This document shows positions 16,996-24,497 of a DNA stretch of 27,432 nt, one piece after another. The notes under the pieces are model-generated. The model saw only the letters and a list, made by a program, of their open reading frames with translations, had not been told where the DNA came from and did not search any database. Made by a program: the position numbers and the translations under genes. The stretch is from CAVXDP01 sp964562925 (GTDB lineage Archaea > Thermoproteota > Bathyarchaeia > 40CM-2-53-6 > CAVXDP01), in assembly GCA_964562925.1 (NCBI GenBank), contig CAZLVF010000017.1, positions 1 through 27,432 of the forward strand, read 5' to 3'. Within the stretch, counting starts at the first letter, position 1; each line of letters starts with the position of its first letter.

Positions 16996-17050
16996 CTCGG
17001 GATAATGTCTACGAGGAGAGCCGGTGCCGGGCAGCTACGTTGCTTTCGTA

Positions 17051-17061
17051 ACCAAGCTTTC
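17051..17061 (-). promoter_or_regulatory. TATA box for the PflX-like gene
   Basis: CCTTTATAAGG on the minus strand (CCTTATAAAGG on plus) is a strong, nearly symmetrical archaeal TATA box about 55-65 bases before ATG 16995. Its symmetry means it could also serve the plus strand, where no gene follows closely. Confidence 0.5.
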
Positions 17062-17255
17062 CTTATAAAGGCTGGTCTCCATTAGAAACCTAGCCCTGAA
17101 CAGAGAGACAGGATTTTATCACGACCAACGGCCCGTTACTGGTCCGAGACGAAAAGCAATTCTCATAGAAAAGAGGGTTTGCATTCATTCTTTCTTCGTT
17201 GTACACAGCTTGTGCGAGGCTTGCTGAGCATATCCTTTGCGCAGGAACGCACATG

Positions 17256-17459
17256 CTACTTCTTTCTACGCTGCCTTTGTTTTCCCTTAACGGGTAGAAT
17301 GAGGAGTCTCTGTCTCTTAAGATCGAGTATTATCCTGACGGGCATGGATGATTCAACTTTAAGAGGGAAAGCGCTGTCTTCGACCAGGTTCTTTGGAAGA
17401 TAGATGAAGTACTTGCCATCCGTCCTTTTGAAGATACTTCCTGTCGCTTCGGCAACCAC
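17256..17459 (-). CDS. Small AbrB/SpoVT-like protein
   Basis: 67-aa basic protein. The core GSIFKRTDGKYFIYLPKNLV and VRIILDLKRQRLLILPVK resembles a swapped-hairpin AbrB/MazE-type fold, in which the YLPKNLVED part corresponds to the conserved (I/V)(P)K..(R/L) strand-helix. The tail is very basic (KGKQRQRRKK), consistent with nucleic-acid binding. The GTG start is preceded by GGAGAG 9 bases upstream, supporting the gene despite its small size. It has no toxin partner adjacent. Function is inferred only from fold-like pattern. Confidence 0.6.
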   Translation of the reverse strand: MVAEATGSIFKRTDGKYFIYLPKNLVEDSAFPLKVESSMPVRIILDLKRQRLLILPVKGKQRQRRKK

Positions 17460-17635
17460 TATTGGCGACTCTCCGAATATTGTATAGCATCAAGGTTCTT
17501 GGTAGGACCTTATTAAACCTGAGCTGTCTGAAGCGCTAACTGTCAATCATACTGAGTCGGCCACCAAGCAATAGTTATCCCTTTGTAGGTGTCAAGTTCC
17601 ATAAATGGGCATGATCTTCTGGGCATTTTCGCTTG

Positions 17636-17645
17636 CCTTAAATGG
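17636..17645 (+). promoter_or_regulatory. TATA-like box of the prs operon
   Basis: CCTTAAATGG ends about 38 bases upstream of the TTG start of prs (17683), giving a short leader that includes the Shine-Dalgarno GGAG at 17671. Confidence 0.45.
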
Positions 17646-17682
17646 GCTTTGACGATGTTAGTCTGCATTCGGAGTTGAGGGA

Positions 17683-18564
17683 TTGGCTAAGATAGTTCTT
17701 GGTCCGGCTTCCGTGGAGTTGGGAAAGAAAGTGGCCCAGGAACTTGGAGCGGATGCCATTTCTGTCGAGGCAAAGTCGTTTCCTGACGGCGAATCGTATA
17801 TCCGGATTGTAGATGATATCTCAGGTGAGAGGGTCATAGTCGCCCAGTCGACTTATTCACCCCAAGACAAGCATCTGATGCAGCTACTTCTACTCCTTGA
17901 TGCGGCTCGAGACTTAAAGGCGTCTGAGATTATCGCGGTCGTCCCCTACTTTGCCTACTCCCGTCAAGATAAGAGGTTCAGGCTTGGTGAGGCTGTAAGT
18001 GTGGAAACCGTTGTGAAGTTGATAGAGGCTGCTGGAGCAGACTCCTTCGTAACTGTTGACGTTCACACAGAAAAGATACTGAACCTCTTCAAGATAAGAG
18101 CCATGAACGTGTCAGCTATGGCAACTATAGGCAAATACTTCTCTAGGTTCAAGTTGAAGGAACCGTACGTTCTCGCGCCAGACGAGGGATCCGTCGACCG
18201 AGCAAGGACCGTGGCTGGACAGCTTGCCGCTGAGTACTCTTTCTTTCAGAAACAAAGAGATCGAGTGACTGGAACTATCAAGACCGAGGCTAGGGATGTT
18301 GATATTAAAGACCGAGACGTCGTCATTGTGGACGATATCATATCCACAGGGTTGACGATAGCTAACGTTGCATCGATTTTGCGCGAGCAAGGCGCGAGAA
18401 CGATCTACGTTGCTTGCACTCATCCCCTTCTCTTGCCCGGCGCCAAAGAGAAGATTTTTGCGGCTGGGGCAAGCGAGATCGTTGGAACAGACTGCATCCA
18501 AAGCGATGTGAGTCGAATCTCTGTTGCCTCTGTCATCGCGGAGTCACTGAGGAAAATCATGTGA
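17683..18564 (+). CDS. prs: Ribose-phosphate pyrophosphokinase
   Basis: 293-aa PRPP synthase: ribose 5-phosphate + ATP gives PRPP + AMP, feeding purine, pyrimidine and His/Trp synthesis. Motifs: SFPDGESYIRI near residue 32, YFAYSRQDKRF (ATP-binding loop), VDVHTEKILNLF (metal-binding His), APDEGSVDRA, and the PRPP loop VVIVDDIISTGLT. The length matches the shorter archaeal form. The TTG start is the correct one (MAKIVLGPAS), with GGAG 8 bases upstream. It overlaps the next gene by 4 bases in the ATGTGA arrangement, so trmG10 is translationally coupled. Confidence 0.95.
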   Translation: MAKIVLGPASVELGKKVAQELGADAISVEAKSFPDGESYIRIVDDISGERVIVAQSTYSPQDKHLMQLLLLLDAARDLKASEIIAVVPYFAYSRQDKRFRLGEAVSVETVVKLIEAAGADSFVTVDVHTEKILNLFKIRAMNVSAMATIGKYFSRFKLKEPYVLAPDEGSVDRARTVAGQLAAEYSFFQKQRDRVTGTIKTEARDVDIKDRDVVIVDDIISTGLTIANVASILREQGARTIYVACTHPLLLPGAKEKIFAAGASEIVGTDCIQSDVSRISVASVIAESLRKIM

Positions 18565-19601
18565 GTCAGAAGCTCTTCTTTGTCATTTCCGGAGAACATC
18601 CGACACTTCCGGATGCTGAGTTGAAGGCCGCTCTAGAAGCTGAAAGCTGTCAATTTCGCCTGATCGAGTCAGTTCCTAAACTTCTCTTGATAGAAGCTCC
18701 TCTATCGTGTCTAGAGGTTGTTAGCGATAGATCCTCAATGTGTGCGATTTCAGGAATTGTCATTCTCGATTGCTCTAGCGATCAAGCGAGTGTTAGACAA
18801 GCGATTGGAGAGGCTGACCTGTCAAACATCTTGAAGCCGAACGACAGCTTCTCTGTCAGAGTCGTGAAGGCAGGCAAATCACAAGGTCGAGAGAGTTCAG
18901 AGGCGATTGAGGCGTTTACCGGCAAGATAATCGAGCAGACTGTACAGGATGTCTCAGTCGATCTCGTCAGGCCCAAGAAGCCTCTAGTAGCGATCGTATA
19001 TGATGAAAAGTTCTTATTAGGTTTGGAGACTTATCGGCGTAAGCCTGGAAGCTTAGCTTCGAGGAGACCTAGAAAACGGCCCGTCTTCCACCCATCAACA
19101 ATGCCACCGAAGCTTGCACGTTGTATGGTGAACCTTGCAAGACCCAAGAAGGGAGACTTGGTTCTCGACCCCTTCTGCGGAGTCGGCGGGCTGCTTATCG
19201 AGGCCGGCTTGATCGGATGCCGACCTCTCGGCTGTGATCTCAAACTCAAGATGATCAGAGGCTCCATAGCTAACCTGAAGTATTTTGGCATCGAACCAGC
19301 TGGGGTTCTGCTTGCGGATGCACGGGTTCCACCCTTCGGAACGGTTGACAGAATCGTAACGGACCCCCCATACGGAACCGCTGCCTCAACCCATGGATCT
19401 ACAACTAGAGAAATACTAGAACAATTCCTGAGTGCAGCTTACGAAACAATTTCTCAAGGAGGCTACATATGCGTAGGTGCGCCTAGAAGGGTGGAGATCG
19501 ACTTGCTAGGAAGAGATGCTGGTTTGGATCTTGTAGAACGCCACGAGGTCTATGTTCATCGAAGCTTGACCCGAGAGATAGTGGTGTTCAGAAGAAAATA
19601 G
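18561..19601 (+). CDS. tRNA (guanine-10-N2)-dimethyltransferase (THUMP + methylase)
   Basis: 346-aa SAM-dependent tRNA methyltransferase of the archaeal TrmG10/Trm11 group. It makes m2G/m2,2G at position 10 of tRNA. The N-terminal third contains a THUMP-type RNA-binding domain (DSFSVRVVKAGKSQ, VDLVRPKKPLVAIVYDEKFLLGL). The catalytic domain has the SAM motif DPFCGVGGLLIEAG and the amino-methylase motif TDPPYGTAA. RRPRKRPVFHPSTMPPKLAR before it is the conserved family linker. GTG 18561 is chosen because GAGGA lies 7 bases upstream and the open frame further 5' merely overlaps prs. RNase Z follows 17 bases later. Confidence 0.92.
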   Translation: MSQKLFFVISGEHPTLPDAELKAALEAESCQFRLIESVPKLLLIEAPLSCLEVVSDRSSMCAISGIVILDCSSDQASVRQAIGEADLSNILKPNDSFSVRVVKAGKSQGRESSEAIEAFTGKIIEQTVQDVSVDLVRPKKPLVAIVYDEKFLLGLETYRRKPGSLASRRPRKRPVFHPSTMPPKLARCMVNLARPKKGDLVLDPFCGVGGLLIEAGLIGCRPLGCDLKLKMIRGSIANLKYFGIEPAGVLLADARVPPFGTVDRIVTDPPYGTAASTHGSTTREILEQFLSAAYETISQGGYICVGAPRRVEIDLLGRDAGLDLVERHEVYVHRSLTREIVVFRRK

Positions 19602-19618
19602 CTAGGTAGTGATGGGCT

Positions 19619-20530
19619 CTGGAAGTTATTTTTCTAGGAACAGGTGCAAGCCTGCCAACCAAGGATCGGAGCCTTCCAAGCGTTGTGGTCCGACGAGGCC
19701 CGGAGCTCCTAATGTTTGACTGCGGAGAAGGAACGCAGCGGCAGATGCTAGCTGCGAGGCTGGGACTCAACAAGAAGATGAAACTCTATGTCACTCACAT
19801 GCATGGCGATCATGTGCTTGGAATACCTGGACTTATCCAGACCATGTCTCTTCTTGGAAGAACAGAGAAACTCGAGATCTTTGGACCGGAGGGCGTGAGG
19901 GATTTCATAGAGTCATTCAACCGAACGGTTCCATACAACTTGGCTTTCGAGTTGGAGATAAACGAGGTTAGGGATGGAATTGTGGACAAGGAGGCAGAAT
20001 ACGACGTCTTCTCGGTCTGGGGAAAACATGTGATACCTTGTCTATCTTACGCGCTGCTAGAGAAGCCTAGACCTGGAAGATTCGATGTGAGAATGGCGAG
20101 GCGTATGGGAGTGCCGGAGGGACCGCTTTGGAAGAGGCTCCAGATTGGAAGAAGCGTCAAGGTTCATGGAAGAACGGTAAGCCCCACGAGGATTGTTGGA
20201 TCGCCTAGACCAGGATCGAAAGTAGTGTACATCGCTGATACGAGACCCTGCAAGTCCGTTGAACGTTTGGCTAGAGGAGCCGACTTACTCGTGGCAGAAA
20301 GCACCTTCGATGACTCCAAGGCAGACAAGGCTTCAGAGTATGGACATTCAACCGCAAGCGAAGCTGCTAGACTAGCTCGGAATGCGAGAGCCAAGGAACT
20401 CATCTTAACTCATCTCAGCGTAGCATACAAGGATCCAAGCGTTCTCCTGAAACAGGCGAAGAGGATATTTCGCCGTACGTTGATGGCGTATGACCTTCTC
20501 AGACTTGAGGTTAGACCTTCACGAAAGTAG
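19619..20530 (+). CDS. rnz: Ribonuclease Z (tRNA 3' endonuclease), apparent CTG start
   Basis: 303-aa metallo-beta-lactamase-fold endonuclease that trims tRNA 3' trailers. Motifs are the N-terminal strand EVIFLGTGASLPTKDRS, FDCGEGTQRQM, and the zinc motif HMHGDH (His60, His62, Asp64, His65). Further zinc ligands are likely in IADTRPC and ILTHLS. The family N-terminus MEVIFLGTG begins here at CTG 19619. In this frame there is a TGA at 19610-19612, and no ATG, GTG or TTG occurs until GTG 19685, which would delete the first strand and the GTG(A/S) motif. GTGAT at 19609-19613 could pair with the 16S 3' end. Operon partner of prs and the m2G10 enzyme. The last 12 bases overlap the convergent gene. 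Confidence 0.9.
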   Translation: MEVIFLGTGASLPTKDRSLPSVVVRRGPELLMFDCGEGTQRQMLAARLGLNKKMKLYVTHMHGDHVLGIPGLIQTMSLLGRTEKLEIFGPEGVRDFIESFNRTVPYNLAFELEINEVRDGIVDKEAEYDVFSVWGKHVIPCLSYALLEKPRPGRFDVRMARRMGVPEGPLWKRLQIGRSVKVHGRTVSPTRIVGSPRPGSKVVYIADTRPCKSVERLARGADLLVAESTFDDSKADKASEYGHSTASEAARLARNARAKELILTHLSVAYKDPSVLLKQAKRIFRRTLMAYDLLRLEVRPSRK

Positions 20531-21295
20531 CCGGCGAACCGCTATGATGCTCTCGGGAACTTCTCTTACAGACTCAACCATGACGCTTCCCTTGAAGCCC
20601 ATGCTTGCCAGTCTGGACGCAACGATCTTCCAAGGAACCGTTCCATCCCCGACCTTGTCGTGGCTGTCCATCTTGCCATTGTTGTCATGTACGTGAAGGT
20701 GGACTATTCGTCCACTTTGTCCGTCAAAGAATCTTTCAATCTGGTCAGTAGTATTTGCATGACCAATATCGAAGACCATGTTTGGTGCCACAGTATCTGA
20801 AAGTCGATAGAAGAGTTCGAAATCTCTGTTCTCACGCAGCAAGAACGCGATCGCTGAAGGCATATTCTCAATGACTATTGGAACCCCGCCTTGCTCCGCC
20901 GTTTCAGATAACTCCTTCACTGATAGGACGCATGTGTCCATGTCTCGCCCAGGATAGAAAAGGCTGAGTCCAGAATGAATGCCGGGATGGAAGACCCAGA
21001 GCTGCGCTTCTATAGCCTGAGCATACTCTAACGACCGTTTCAGACGTTCTATTGTCATCCTCCTGAAACTCTCGTTTACGGCAGCTATGTTCATGTCGGC
21101 GAATGGTGCGTGTACTGTGTAGTCAATGCCCAGCGACCTCTTGAGATCGAGAAGGGCTTTGGTTCTCTCGTATGTGAGCGTGAGCGTATCATCATCTACG
21201 ATCTCCCAGAGATCTACATCATAAGTTCGGATCGCCTCCAAAAGAGAGCTGAAAGGTTTGCCTATCAGGTGTAGCGATGATACGCCAAGGCGCAT
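20519..21295 (-). CDS. Sugar phosphate isomerase/epimerase-like TIM barrel protein
   Basis: 258-aa protein of the xylose-isomerase-like/AP-endonuclease-2 superfamily (metal-dependent TIM barrel). Expected metal and substrate residues are visible in order: YTVHAPFADMN, WVFHPGIHSG, VIENMPS (Glu), MVFDIGHANTT (Asp/His), VHLHVHDNNGKMDSH and VMVESVRE (Glu). Length fits the small archaeal members. The real substrate is unknown: sugar isomerisation and endonuclease IV-like DNA repair are both family possibilities, though the short length favours the isomerase type. It is last in a minus-strand operon after UPF0200 and UPF0201, and converges on RNase Z with a 12-base overlap. Confidence 0.88.
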   Translation of the reverse strand: MRLGVSSLHLIGKPFSSLLEAIRTYDVDLWEIVDDDTLTLTYERTKALLDLKRSLGIDYTVHAPFADMNIAAVNESFRRMTIERLKRSLEYAQAIEAQLWVFHPGIHSGLSLFYPGRDMDTCVLSVKELSETAEQGGVPIVIENMPSAIAFLLRENRDFELFYRLSDTVAPNMVFDIGHANTTDQIERFFDGQSGRIVHLHVHDNNGKMDSHDKVGDGTVPWKIVASRLASMGFKGSVMVESVREVPESIIAVRRLLS

Positions 21296-21313
21296 CGCTC
21301 GATCACTCTCTCG

Positions 21314-21715
21314 CTAGACTGTCGGAGCCAACCAGTCTATCAGCAGAGCCGGGTTCGAGCATTCGACCCTGATGGTTATCGGGCCGAGCGGCGATTCTCC
21401 CTCAGGACTACAGAATGAAACGTGATTAACCAGCGCTACCTGCTTGTTCAAGTGAAATATCAAGCCGTTACTCGTCATCGAAGAGTAGAGTAAGGCTCTA
21501 GCCGCCGCTCGGATCCTGTCCTGCTTGAGAAGGTTCTGTAACTTGAACAAACACTCTTCACCGGAGCCTTTGCCCCGAATGACTTGAACGCCAGGTCTGA
21601 CTTGCAGCTGAGAAATGTCTCCGACGGTAACGACATTGTTTATCGCAGTAAGCACCTTTTCCCGATCCTCCGTAGGGTAGACTATAGCCTCAACCTCCAC
21701 AGATACCTCATCCAA
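21314..21715 (-). CDS. UPF0201 family RNA-binding protein (COG1325)
   Basis: 133-aa archaeal protein of the UPF0201/COG1325 family, annotated elsewhere as an exosome-associated or dsRBD-fold RNA-binding protein. The pattern VSVEVEAIVYPTEDREKVLTAI at the start, the basic helix RIRAAARALLYSSM, NKQVALVNHVSFCSP and the end LGPITIRVECSNPALLIDWLAP fit the family. Its start overlaps the end of the UPF0200 gene by 8 bases. In some archaea (for example Archaeoglobus, as I recall) the two are fused into one UPF0200/UPF0201 polypeptide, so a joint function is likely. Role in RNA processing is family-level inference. Confidence 0.87.
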   Translation of the reverse strand: MDEVSVEVEAIVYPTEDREKVLTAINNVVTVGDISQLQVRPGVQVIRGKGSGEECLFKLQNLLKQDRIRAAARALLYSSMTSNGLIFHLNKQVALVNHVSFCSPEGESPLGPITIRVECSNPALLIDWLAPTV

Positions 21716-22259
21716 GTTTGGACATCTCCGCTAGAGCCTCGTGCGCTTGGCGTCTGAATGTTTCCACATCAGCCTCGTTTACGATTCGCCTGTCCGCCGA
21801 CTCGATGAGCTTGGCTATACCAAAGCTGAGCTCTCGTTCGTCCCTCTCACTAAAGTCGTCGATGCTTTTTGGATCGTCGCTTCTTCCCCTTGCCTCAAGA
21901 CGAGAATATCTAACCTTTGGCGAACATTCTATTGCCAGAACGGTAACCTTGAAACGCTTTCGGAACTCTTCCACTTCTTCAACGCTTCGGACACCTTCCA
22001 CAACGGCTGTACTAGCACTGTCGGCTGTGATGTGTTCTATCAGCCTCCTAGCGACGACCGCTGACCCTTCTTTTCTTCTCAACTCGAGCGTGATCACGCC
22101 TAGATTAGCCGGTGTCGGCTCGATCCCAAGTCGTTTTGCCTCGTCTCGAATGATATCGCCCATAGAGTGTACATGATAACCTAGTTCACGCGCAACGTCC
22201 GAAGCGATGGATTTTCCTGCACCCGGCATTGCTGCAATCGCTATGATCCGCTCGACCAT
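21708..22259 (-). CDS. UPF0200 family P-loop nucleotide kinase-like protein
   Basis: 183-aa P-loop NTPase of the archaeal UPF0200 family, similar in fold to dephospho-CoA and adenylate kinases. The P-loop AMPGAGKS lies near residues 9-16, and GDIIRDEAKRLG follows. The lid-like region SRLEARGRSDDPKSIDDFSERDERE and the end IVNEADVETF resemble CoaE/NMP-kinase features. The substrate is not established. The ATG start is clear and the following UPF0201 gene overlaps its end. It is divergent from thpR with a 74-base spacer, so the two operons share a control region. Confidence 0.87.
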   Translation of the reverse strand: MVERIIAIAAMPGAGKSIASDVARELGYHVHSMGDIIRDEAKRLGIEPTPANLGVITLELRRKEGSAVVARRLIEHITADSASTAVVEGVRSVEEVEEFRKRFKVTVLAIECSPKVRYSRLEARGRSDDPKSIDDFSERDERELSFGIAKLIESADRRIVNEADVETFRRQAHEALAEMSKLG

Positions 22260-22301
22260 CGACTATTTTACCACTTCTCAACAAGTTTCAATAGCCTCAG
22301 C

Positions 22302-22310
22302 TATGAATAA
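22302..22310 (+). promoter_or_regulatory. TATA-like box for thpR
   Basis: TATGAATAA about 25-30 bases before ATG 22334 would place the transcript start at or next to the start codon, suggesting a leaderless mRNA and supporting the ATG over the later TTG 22361. Confidence 0.4.
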
Positions 22311-22333
22311 ATCGGTCAACACGTTAGACCGAG

Positions 22334-22936
22334 ATGGAGATATGTCAAGTGTCAGATGGGTTGATTAGAAGTTTCGTAGCGGTCGATTTGAATGATGATC
22401 GTGTCCTAGGCAACATAGTGGATACTCAGCAAAAGCTTTCAAGAACTGGAGGAGACCTGAAGCTTGTCGAACGCCAGAACATACATATAACGCTGCGGTT
22501 CTTGGGCGAAATACCACGGGAACTCGTCCATGAGATTATTGAGCAGATAAAACAGATCAAGTTCTCGAGGTTTGAAGTAGAATTCAAAGGGTTGGGCGTC
22601 TTTCCGAGCCTGCGTCAGCCTCGTGTACTATGGGTTGGGATAGAGAAGGGCGCTGAAGAGCTAGCTCGCATCTTCGAAGATTTAGAAAAGATCCTACGAA
22701 CGCTCAGAGTTCAACCTGATAGGAGAGGCTTCAGCCCACATCTGACCATAGCCAGAGTTAGATCAGGAAGGAATAGAGCTGAACTGACCCGCATAGTATC
22801 TGAGATGGAGGACAAAGAATTCGGATCGATAGATGTAGACAGTGTAAGATTGAAGAAGAGTACTCTCACACCTCATGGACCTATGTACGAAGATCTGTAT
22901 GCGCTCCAGGCAACAGCGCCAGAAACGCATCGTTAA
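22334..22936 (+). CDS. thpR: RNA 2',3'-cyclic phosphodiesterase (ThpR/LigT, 2H family)
   Basis: 200-aa 2H-phosphoesterase that opens 2',3'-cyclic phosphates on RNA ends; family members also ligate tRNA halves with 2'-5' bonds in vitro. The two catalytic HxTx motifs are present: NIHITLRFLGE near residue 53 and FSPHLTIARVRSG near 135. RSFVAVDL at the N-terminus is typical. ATG 22334 is used, giving nine extra residues compared with a TTG at 22361 that would give MIRSFVAVD. It heads a plus-strand group followed by the CCA-adding enzyme, an association common in archaea. It may act on ends left by tRNA intron excision. Confidence 0.92.
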   Translation: MEICQVSDGLIRSFVAVDLNDDRVLGNIVDTQQKLSRTGGDLKLVERQNIHITLRFLGEIPRELVHEIIEQIKQIKFSRFEVEFKGLGVFPSLRQPRVLWVGIEKGAEELARIFEDLEKILRTLRVQPDRRGFSPHLTIARVRSGRNRAELTRIVSEMEDKEFGSIDVDSVRLKKSTLTPHGPMYEDLYALQATAPETHR

Positions 22937-22999
22937 GCAATAGGTTTCCGAACAAAGATTAGAGAAGCACCCTGACTCAAATTAAGATCGTGAACGAGA

Positions 23000-24448
23000 T
23001 TGAACGATTTTGACAGCTTATGCGAAGAGGTGACGAAACGCCTCACCCCAAGTCCACAAGAGAGGCTGAGAATAGAGAATTTGGCAGATACGATTCGGAG
23101 ACATGTAAGCAAAACCTGTGGTGAGAAAGGACTTGATGCAGATGTCAGGATCGACGGTTCCGTAGCCAAGGACACTTGGCTAAGCCAGGAGGCCGATGTC
23201 GACATCTTCATCCGCGTTCCATCCTACTTCACGAGGCAAGAGTTTGAACGTAGATGTTTGGAGATTGCCAAATCTGCTATGAAGGGACAGAAGACCGTTG
23301 AGAGGTTTGCTGAACACCCTTACTTGGAGGCTTGGGTCGAAGGAATAAGGATCAACATAGTCCCGTGCTACAATGTTGAGAAGGGTAGGTGGCAGAGCGC
23401 GACCGACAGAACGCCATATCATACCGAGTATATGAAGGCTCGTTTAGACGAGAGGCTTAGACGTGAGGTCAGACTTCTCAAGAGATTGACAAAGGCAACG
23501 GGCGTCTACGGCGCCGAGATTAAGACAAGCGGGTTCAGCGGGTTCCTTTGCGAGATTCTGACTCTCTATTCAAAATCATTCGGAGAAGCCTTGAAGTCGG
23601 TTGCAACATGGAAACGGAGGCATATTATCGATATCGATGACATCTATGCTGGAAGGAAATCAGAGGTCTACGACCTTTTCGACGAGTCACTGATCGTCAT
23701 CGACCCTGTAGATCCGGCAAGGAATGTTGCTGCAGCCGTAGCTGAGAAGAGAATGTGGGAGTTCGTAGCGCTGTCTAGAGCGTTGCTCAAGGGTCCGCGC
23801 ATCGAGTTCTTCTATCCACCAGCAACTAAGACTCCCACTCCAAAGAGCCTACAGAAACAAGCGCTAAAGATCGGATCAAACCTCGTCTTTCTCGCTTTTG
23901 GAAGAGTAGACGCGGTCGTCGACATCCTGTGGAGTCAATTATACAAGACTGAGAGGTCTCTGAGTAATGTACTTGAAGAGAAGAACTTCACAGTATACAG
24001 GTCTGGAGCCTGGAGCAACGAAAGGAACCTTAACGTGCTAGTCTTCGAGTTGGAGAGAAATAGAATATCGAGGACAAGAAGACATCTGGGACCCCAAGTC
24101 GAGAGAAGGGAGGAGTCTGAAAGGTTTCTCACGAGACACCTCGACGCCTCCGACACATTAGCCGGACCATGGATCGAAAAGGAGAGGTGGAAGGTGCATA
24201 AGGCAAGAGCCTGTGTGGACGCCATATCCTTCCTCAAGAATAGTCTCCAAGCAGGTGGAAAAGAGATCGGCGTTGGAAGCAGAATCGCAGCAACTATGAA
24301 GACCGGCTTCAGGCTGCTACGCGAAACCGACATAGCCAAGCTCGCCAAACGAGACGCAGACTTTGCAATGTTCCTTTCTCAGTTTCTAGCTGGAACTCCA
24401 ACTTGGTCAAGGTGGACTAAGAACGATCAGACTCGAAGGTCCTCTTGA
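23000..24448 (+). CDS. cca: CCA-adding enzyme (archaeal class I tRNA nucleotidyltransferase)
   Basis: 482-aa enzyme that builds or repairs the 3' CCA of tRNA; somewhat longer than the 437 aa of the Archaeoglobus enzyme. The nucleotidyltransferase motif GSVAKDTWLSQEADVDIFI gives the GS and first two carboxylates (Glu/Asp-type, Asp66 and Asp68). The body conserves family stretches TDRTPYHTEYM, GVYGAEIKTSGFSGFLCEIL, VIDPVDPARNVAA and RRHLGPQVERREE. The third catalytic carboxylate, expected in a V-D-V-V-P-C-Y-like strand, is Asn119 here (GIRINIVPCY). TTG 23000 is the start giving MNDFDSLCEEV. The kinase gene begins close to or within its 3' end. Confidence 0.92.
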   Translation: MNDFDSLCEEVTKRLTPSPQERLRIENLADTIRRHVSKTCGEKGLDADVRIDGSVAKDTWLSQEADVDIFIRVPSYFTRQEFERRCLEIAKSAMKGQKTVERFAEHPYLEAWVEGIRINIVPCYNVEKGRWQSATDRTPYHTEYMKARLDERLRREVRLLKRLTKATGVYGAEIKTSGFSGFLCEILTLYSKSFGEALKSVATWKRRHIIDIDDIYAGRKSEVYDLFDESLIVIDPVDPARNVAAAVAEKRMWEFVALSRALLKGPRIEFFYPPATKTPTPKSLQKQALKIGSNLVFLAFGRVDAVVDILWSQLYKTERSLSNVLEEKNFTVYRSGAWSNERNLNVLVFELERNRISRTRRHLGPQVERREESERFLTRHLDASDTLAGPWIEKERWKVHKARACVDAISFLKNSLQAGGKEIGVGSRIAATMKTGFRLLRETDIAKLAKRDADFAMFLSQFLAGTPTWSRWTKNDQTRRSS

Positions 24449-24497
24449 AGATAGGTATGCGCGAGTACTGTGCTATCCCAAGGTTAAGAACGAGGAA

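Noticed and set aside
21718..22176. 152-codon plus-strand open frame
   Set aside because: Shadow of the UPF0200 gene, Ser-rich and without recognisable domains.
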